NCBI RefSeq assembly: GCF_040436345.1
Contig: NC_133235.1
Span: forward strand, 22,282,660-22,346,659
Direction: 5' to 3'
DNA from: Pagrus major
Taxonomy: Eukaryota > Chordata > Actinopteri > Spariformes > Sparidae
Length of the DNA stretch: 64,000 nt
In this document: positions 58,450 to 64,000 of the stretch, in pieces
Layout of the letters: each line of letters opens with the position of its first letter
How positions within the stretch are numbered: position 1 is the first letter of the stretch
Position numbers and translations under genes: made by a program
The notes under the pieces: generated by a model
What the model was told of the DNA's origin: nothing
Seen by the model: only the letters and a program-made list of their open reading frames with translations
The model's database searches: none

Positions 58450-61400
58450 GTAATTCATCTTTTTTAGCGCGTCTCCGATATGGAGGCTGTGGCATCAGGC
58501 GCTGCTAGCCTTTGAGCTAATCGATGGTAGCATTGCCCATCCAAGTCTCACTGTGAATAGATCGAGAACAATTTCGCAGGGTCAAAGCGCGGTGAATATG
58601 AACCTCTCTGGAGTCAGGGCGCCATGTGCAGACGATGTGTATTAGGTCGATTTACCGAACTGAACGTGTAATTGTGCTCCATATGAACGTAGGCCTGCCG
58701 TTTTGTTAGCTAAGGGACAGCTAGCTAGCGAGACGCGTCTTTTGTTAGCTAGAAACGCACACTCACATTTAACAAAAACGCCCCCCGTCCCCCTCTTTGT
58801 TTTCAAATTAGGGCACAATAACCGCCAGCAAACAAAGAAAAAAAAAACCCAAAGCAAATTACTCTGCATCAGTTATTTTTTAAAAGCCGTGTTATAACAC
58901 ATGAGAAAAATCATGTGATATAAATCTCTGCGTTTACTTTTGCAGCTACTTGACGAAAACAACCAGCTGATCCAGTGTATAATGGACTTCCAGAGTAAAG
59001 GAAAAACAGCAGAATGCTCACAGTAAGTTATGAAAAACACCTATTGTGTTGTGCGTTACTGTGATTTTTTTAAGTTCACGTTGACTCAAAACCTGTGATT
59101 GATGACTCCCTATCTGCCCAGGTATCAACAAATGCTGCACAGAAATTTAGTCTACCTGGCGACGATAGCAGACTCCAACCAGAACATGCAGTCTCTCCTC
59201 CCTGCGGTGAGTATTGGTCCTTGTTGGCTGTTTTGATTGTGACTAACAGTCTGATTTCTCTGCCTCATGAGTTAATATGGAGCTCTTGTATTACCCCATG
59301 TCCAGTACAAGTCTCTTGGGCACTGGTTCGTGTAGATCATTTGAAAACAATACTCAGGACACATAAATAAAAAATAAAATGGTAAGGATTCAGGACAAAG
59401 GTGTCACTGCAATATTGCATGGACTCAGAGTCATGTTACACATAGATCGGCTGACATGTGGCATTTCAAATGTACAATTCCCCACACTACACAATATATA
59501 AAATCTGATCAGTTTAATTAAAAATTTCCTGATTATTTTTTTTTTTCTCTTTTTGATGTCCGATCCAGTCCAACTTTACTCTTGTTTTAAACTCCATCAG
59601 TTTAAACACATTAATATCAGATTGCTTGCCACAAAGTGCTACTCTAGCCTGTATGTACAGCAGTTGTATAATGCTTTGTCGTTCTCAAGGGAGCTTTTCA
59701 CAGTCTGGAAATTTTACTACAGTGATGTCACCCAGCTTTTTTTTTTTTTAACCTTGACCCATACAGAGGTTGATAAGTGTAGATATATTTGCTTCTGCTG
59801 CAGTAGTGTCTGTTGCAAGTCCCCCAACTGTATGTATATTGAATACAAACGCACTGGAGTACTCCTATTTTCACCTATTGCCCTTTATGGATTCACCAAC
59901 AGTATGAACCTTTCTGAGCACTAAAGTTTGTAAGAGCTACTTAGTTGTGTTCACTTAAAAGCCCATTGTTTGTAGAGTGCATCCTGTCATATAAGTAAAG
60001 ATGCAGTAGGTTGAATTTACTGTTAATTAATTGTGTGATTATATTTTAAATTGGTTACATTTTTGTGCTCTCAAATCAAATAATTCTCATCAACACGTCT
60101 TTTAAGTTATTGATGGTCCCTAGATGTGACTGTGTGATCGAGTGCCCATGTGTTGTACTGTGGGTGTATCAACTTTCAGTTATCATATATACGGTATCTC
60201 TTAAAAAATGTGTCATTGATTAACATACATCACAGAAGTACTTGGTTACAACATTTTGTACAGTGATCTTGGCTTTGATCTGCTTTTGTCTTGATTGTCT
60301 TTTTTTCTTTTGAGTGGCTCAGGCTACGATGTGTTTCTAGCCAGCTGATGTGTGTTTTTGTGTCGATGTTGTGCGCCTGCAGCCGCCCACTCAAAACATG
60401 CCCATGGGCCCTGGTGGTATGAACCAAAGTGGACCCCCCCCTCAGCCTCCTCACGGTCACAACATGCCCTCTGAGGGTATGGTCAGTGGTGGCCCTCCAG
60501 CCCCACACATGCAGAACCAGATGAATGGACAGATGCCTGGTAAGTGACCCCAACACCACCACCCAACTTCCCTCCCTCGTCTTTCTCTCTATTCTTTTCC
60601 CTTCTTTTCCCTCAGTCCCTGTCTCACTTGGGTTGCCTAGCAACACCACAGAACTGTGAAGGAGGTCGCTCTGCTGAAGGATGATGTCACCCATTTGCCA
60701 GCTCTGGTGGTCTTGGACTTGTACTCTGATTATAGTTATCCTTTCATATCATGGTTTGCTTCAGTGTGAGCTTTGTTTGCAAATAAAATTGATTATTTGA
60801 AAAATTTCAACAAAAAACAGCAACATAGCTTGAGAGCACTGATTGCTGCACTACACAAATGTTGACAGCATAGTAACAGAAAGCCAGAAAATGTTACCAC
60901 TGTGGAGTCGCTTTTTTTCTGGCATGGTAGTGCTCACAGCTGTAACATGCCGTGGCTCTCTGTGTTTTGGATTTCCATTGAAAGTTCACAATAGGGAATA
61001 TGCATTTTGCTAGTGTTAAGGTCCTACATGGAAGTTGGTCTTCACTTTAATGCTCCCTGGTCAGTTCTGAAAGACTGAACATGTCTAGTCATTGAGCTGA
61101 CTAGAGAGTCAGCAGTGGCCAGTTTAGAGTACTATGAAATGGGACGACCCTCATTCGTCATCAGTACCCCCAGTACCAAGTTCAGCAACTTTGCTGCTGG
61201 ACTTACGTTGAAATTCGAGTATCGATTGCCACATTGAAATTCGTCAACTACAGCGCACAAATCATCATGAACAACATAATGTTAGCTACTGAGATAGTTT
61301 AATGCACAACGTATGGCCAAGTGGTGTATTGGGATTGAGCCTTTTATATAATGTGCTTTACACATAAATTTGACTTGGTCCTTAAGAGAAATCTGTCTAC

Positions 61401-62501
61401 AATCATTAAGGTCATTTTATTTATCCAATGTCATTGCCTTTTTATGGAAACACAGCCTCAGATAACCGTTGTTCAGAGTATGTGTGCTAAATATTTATGT
61501 TTTTTTTCAAAGAGAGTCATGAATCATTTCTGCTGTTGTTTTCCAGGGCCTAATCACATGCCCATGCAAGGTCCTGGTCCAGGCCCCAACCAGCCCCCGA
61601 ACATGCCCAGTGGCTCTATGAATATGCCCCCCAGCAGCCATGGCTCGATGGGTGGTTACAATCACACCGTCCCTTCTTCCCAGGGCATGCCAGCTCAGAG
61701 CCAAATGAACATGACCCAGGGCCAGCCCATGGGAAACTATGGGCCTCGGCCAAACATGAACATGCAGCCCAATCAAGGTAAAACGACTCTTTTGCTAGTT
61801 TCCACTTGGTTGTGTTGTTTTCCAGTGCCTTATCACATGCTACACATCATGTACTTGCATTTTAATAAGCCATATAGTACGTGCAAAGGATTTCTACCAC
61901 AATGTGAGAGTTTACGCTTTATCACTGTACAACAGGCCCTATGATGCACCAGCAGCCTCCCTCCCAGCAGTATAACATGCCTCCTGGTGGAGCCGCACAG
62001 CACTACCAAGGACAGCAGAACCCAATGGGAATGATGGGTCAGGTCAACCAAGGGAACCATGTAATGGGGCAGAGGCCAATGCCGCCTTACAGACCCCCAC
62101 AGCAAGGTATACCCCTCAGAGTGTGTCTGTCAAGTGTGCAAGTTGTGAGTGTTGGTCTTTCTTCTCCCTAACCCACCGTCCTGCATTTCTTACTCTTGTT
62201 CCTCTCAATTTCCTCTATCTCCACTTCTCTAGATCACAGACATGTTGATGACTAAACATGTAACCTAAAGCCTCCAATCATAAAATTAGTCAAGTGACCA
62301 AAAGAACGCTTTCTAACAAGAACTAGCGGCAAGGAATCCATCCTCTCTACTCTTCCCCTCACAAAACCGATCCAACAACACCTTGAATCTACTTGTGTGT
62401 ATGTTGTGTGTATGTGTATGTAGGACCCCCTCAGCAGTACCCAGGGCAGGAAGACTACTATGGGGACCAGTACAGTCACGCAGGACAGGGAGCCTCAGAA
62501 G
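58381..62501 (+). CDS. ss18: SS18 subunit of BAF chromatin remodelling complex (5' part, runs off the window)
   Basis: Nuclear coactivator and BAF (SWI/SNF) subunit; in human synovial sarcoma its N-terminal part is fused to SSX. Seven exons join in frame: 58381-58449, 58946-59022, 59122-59206, 60383-60539, 61547-61777, 61936-62106 and 62424-62501, giving 289 residues plus 1 nt. The SNH domain, which binds the BRG1/BRM ATPase, spans residues 1-77 (MSVAFAPHRQRGKGDITPAG, NNQLIQCIMDFQSKGKTAEC, LVYLATIADSNQNMQSLLPA). The Met/Pro/Gln/Gly-rich middle follows (NMPMGPGGMNQSGPPPQPPH), then the start of the QPGY activation domain (PPQQYPGQEDYYGDQYSHAG). The C-terminal QPGY repeats lie past 64000. It is SS18 rather than the paralogue SS18L1 because it keeps PTQNMPMGPGGMNQSGPP and MMHQQPPSQQYNMP. 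The ATG has a strong Kozak context (CACCATGTC). Confidence 0.95.
58946..59022 (+). CDS. ss18: ss18 exon 2
   Basis: LLDENNQLIQCIMDFQSKGK to AECSQ, core of the SNH domain. Confidence 0.96.
59122..59206 (+). CDS. ss18: ss18 exon 3
   Basis: YQQMLHRNLVYLATIADSNQ to MQSLLPA, end of the SNH domain. Confidence 0.96.
59207..60382 (+). other. ss18: ss18 intron 3
   Basis: GTGAGT...CTGCAG, AT-rich, nothing recognised. Confidence 0.75.
60383..60539 (+). CDS. ss18: ss18 exon 4
   Basis: PPTQNMPMGPGGMNQSGPPP to QMNGQMP, Met/Pro-rich. Confidence 0.95.
60540..61546 (+). other. ss18: ss18 intron 4
   Basis: GTAAGT...TTCCAG, nothing recognised. Confidence 0.75.
61547..61777 (+). CDS. ss18: ss18 exon 5
   Basis: GPNHMPMQGPGPGPNQPPNM to NMNMQPNQ, including HGSMGGYNHTVPSSQ. 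Confidence 0.95.
61936..62106 (+). CDS. ss18: ss18 exon 6
   Basis: GPMMHQQPPSQQYNMPPGGA to PYRPPQQ. Confidence 0.95.
62424..62501 (+). CDS. ss18: ss18 exon 7, start of QPGY domain
   Basis: GPPQQYPGQEDYYGDQYSHA to GQGASE, donor AAG|GTAGGA, phase 1. Confidence 0.93.
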
Positions 62502-64000
62502 GTAGGAGAAACCCTCCAGTCACTTGGAGAAAATCAACAAAAAAAATTAAACCCAGGAGTTGTGTTAAAACACAAATGATGCAAAGAGACTGTGAGAAAA
62601 ACCAAAAAATCAGTTTCTTCATTATTTTCTGGGAAATCAAATTGACTTTAAATATTAAAATATGGAATCTAATTTTGAGTAAACATCCACATGCCTATTC
62701 CAAAAGGTGCTGAAGTCCATGGATAAGTTAGCACTAGGGATGGGCAATCTGGCCAAAAATTAATATCACAATCTATTTAATCATAATAACAATCCTCAAT
62801 CTGAATTTTTAAATGCCCTTTCACCTACCAATCCAGAGTTATATATTCATTTATCATTTGCGCCATTAAAACACAATATTGAATTAAAGATGGTTCTTAA
62901 GCACAAGCTCCTCATCCACCGTGCTGCTACCGATAGCTCAGGTTGCGTTGTTTACAGCATACCACCCAAGAAGGAGCCATGTGAAGTAATTCACCCAGTC
63001 AGCATAGCCATCTAGTTGGCACAAAACTCTGGGTTTGTTCATGTGGCGCTGATCAACTAGTCAGTGAGCTTAAATGATGTTTGGAAACAGAAGTAAGAGG
63101 ACATTTAATACCGCAATCTCTATGAGTCACTTGAAATGTAGATTTTGGATGCCTTCAAGTTAAATCACGATCAGGAGTAGTAGCCAGTTGTCACATTCTG
63201 CCAACGCTTCTCAAAGTGGCAGTTTCCACTGACATGAAACAGACTGCCAAACAAAACAAAGGTTTGAGAACGGGTGTGGCATACACAGTTTATGTGTTCA
63301 CCTTGAGAGTGCCATGCGCGTAGGTAAAAATAAATAAATCACAATTTCACTTCTTACTGAGTGAAAGTGTATAAAAAGATGCCTATGGATCTGGAGTGAA
63401 TGTTTGTGGAATTTCCAACCTAAAAACGAACTTCACAACAGAGAATCTTTGCTTTCTAAGATCTGTCGCCAGCACTCAAAAAGTTGGCAGATGTTCCTGA
63501 GGTTGAATATCCAGGTCTATTTACTTCTGTAACTTAAGTTGACCAAGCTTTCATTCCAAACATATTTGTTTGCCTCTCAGATGACGGCAAGATATTGTAA
63601 ATGTCATTCCCCCGTTGCTTTCTCACTCGAGTGCGTCGCGTTTTCAACAAAGGCAGCCAGCCTTTTAGATAGATTTTCTTCACATTGGTGTGTTAAGGGG
63701 TGGTATTATTGCATTAGCAGCCACACGGAAAGATTAGATTCACTGTAAACAACACTTTCTCTTTCTTTGTCCAATTAACATTTACTTATTTGTTGTTTGT
63801 TTTTGTTTTCTCTACTGACTACACTATTTTCCTTTTGACCTTTCAAACACATTTTCCTTTTTTTCCCAAGTCAAACCCTGATATTTTGCGGAATAAAAAA
63901 ACAAGACACTGAACTCTTATAGCATGATCAGTTTCATATTATCACACTGAGATAATTTGAACTTAGGTATTACCTACATAAATTGACAGTATTATTTCAG
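62502..64000 (+). other. ss18: ss18 intron 7 (to window edge)
   Basis: Contains a fragment near 62735-62810 (GGGATGGGCAATCTGGCCAA, AATCACAATC-like words) that resembles ends of a common teleost transposon. The next expected coding motif (MNQQYYPDGHNDYGY-like) is not present. The last bases, TTATTTCAG, could be the acceptor of exon 8. Confidence 0.6.

Overview
This window is nuclear DNA of a ray-finned fish, most likely a percomorph teleost. The evidence is multi-exon genes with GT-AG introns, many CA/GA microsatellites, and several short non-autonomous DNA transposon families that I recognise as common in teleosts. The gene order aqp4(+), kctd1(+), psma8(-), ss18(+) matches the inverted order of human chromosome 18q11.2 (AQP4, KCTD1, TAF4B, PSMA8, SS18), so this is an old vertebrate synteny block. 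Four protein genes are well supported, and all their exon joins were checked for frame by hand.

Layout. 1-3600: intergenic, with a truncated hAT-type element and a nearly complete hAT-type MITE with an 8-bp target duplication. 3637-8155: aqp4, a water channel with both NPA motifs and a C-terminal SSV PDZ ligand. It has a possible long-isoform (M1-type) first exon and a 3' UTR invaded by nested transposons. 8160-22300: gene-free flank of kctd1 with transposon copies, a local repeat duplication, and a promoter-like GC-rich stretch near 17 kb. 22582-30723: kctd1, a BTB-domain repressor of AP-2 transcription factors, with an unfamiliar 79-residue first coding exon preceded by an overlapping upstream ORF. 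30.7-53.9 kb: a gene-poor interval with probable conserved regulatory DNA, two diverged copies of one ~100-bp element, an inverted-repeat element, a degenerate teleost interspersed repeat, and a short chain of coding-like exons that I cannot identify (37.7-38.4 kb). 53.9-57.5 kb: psma8, the alpha-4-type proteasome subunit, on the minus strand. 57.5-58.4 kb: a shared divergent promoter region with an NRF1-type site. 58.4-64.0 kb: the first seven exons of ss18, a BAF (SWI/SNF) chromatin subunit, which runs off the right edge inside its QPGY domain.

The genes do not form a pathway. They are syntenic neighbours: a membrane channel, a transcriptional corepressor, a proteasome core subunit and a chromatin remodeller subunit. 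TAF4B, which lies between KCTD1 and PSMA8 in mammals, was not found. No prokaryotic features, CRISPR arrays, rRNA or convincing tRNA genes were seen. The least explained parts are the exon chain at 37.7-38.4 kb and the duplicated element at 33.0/36.5 kb.
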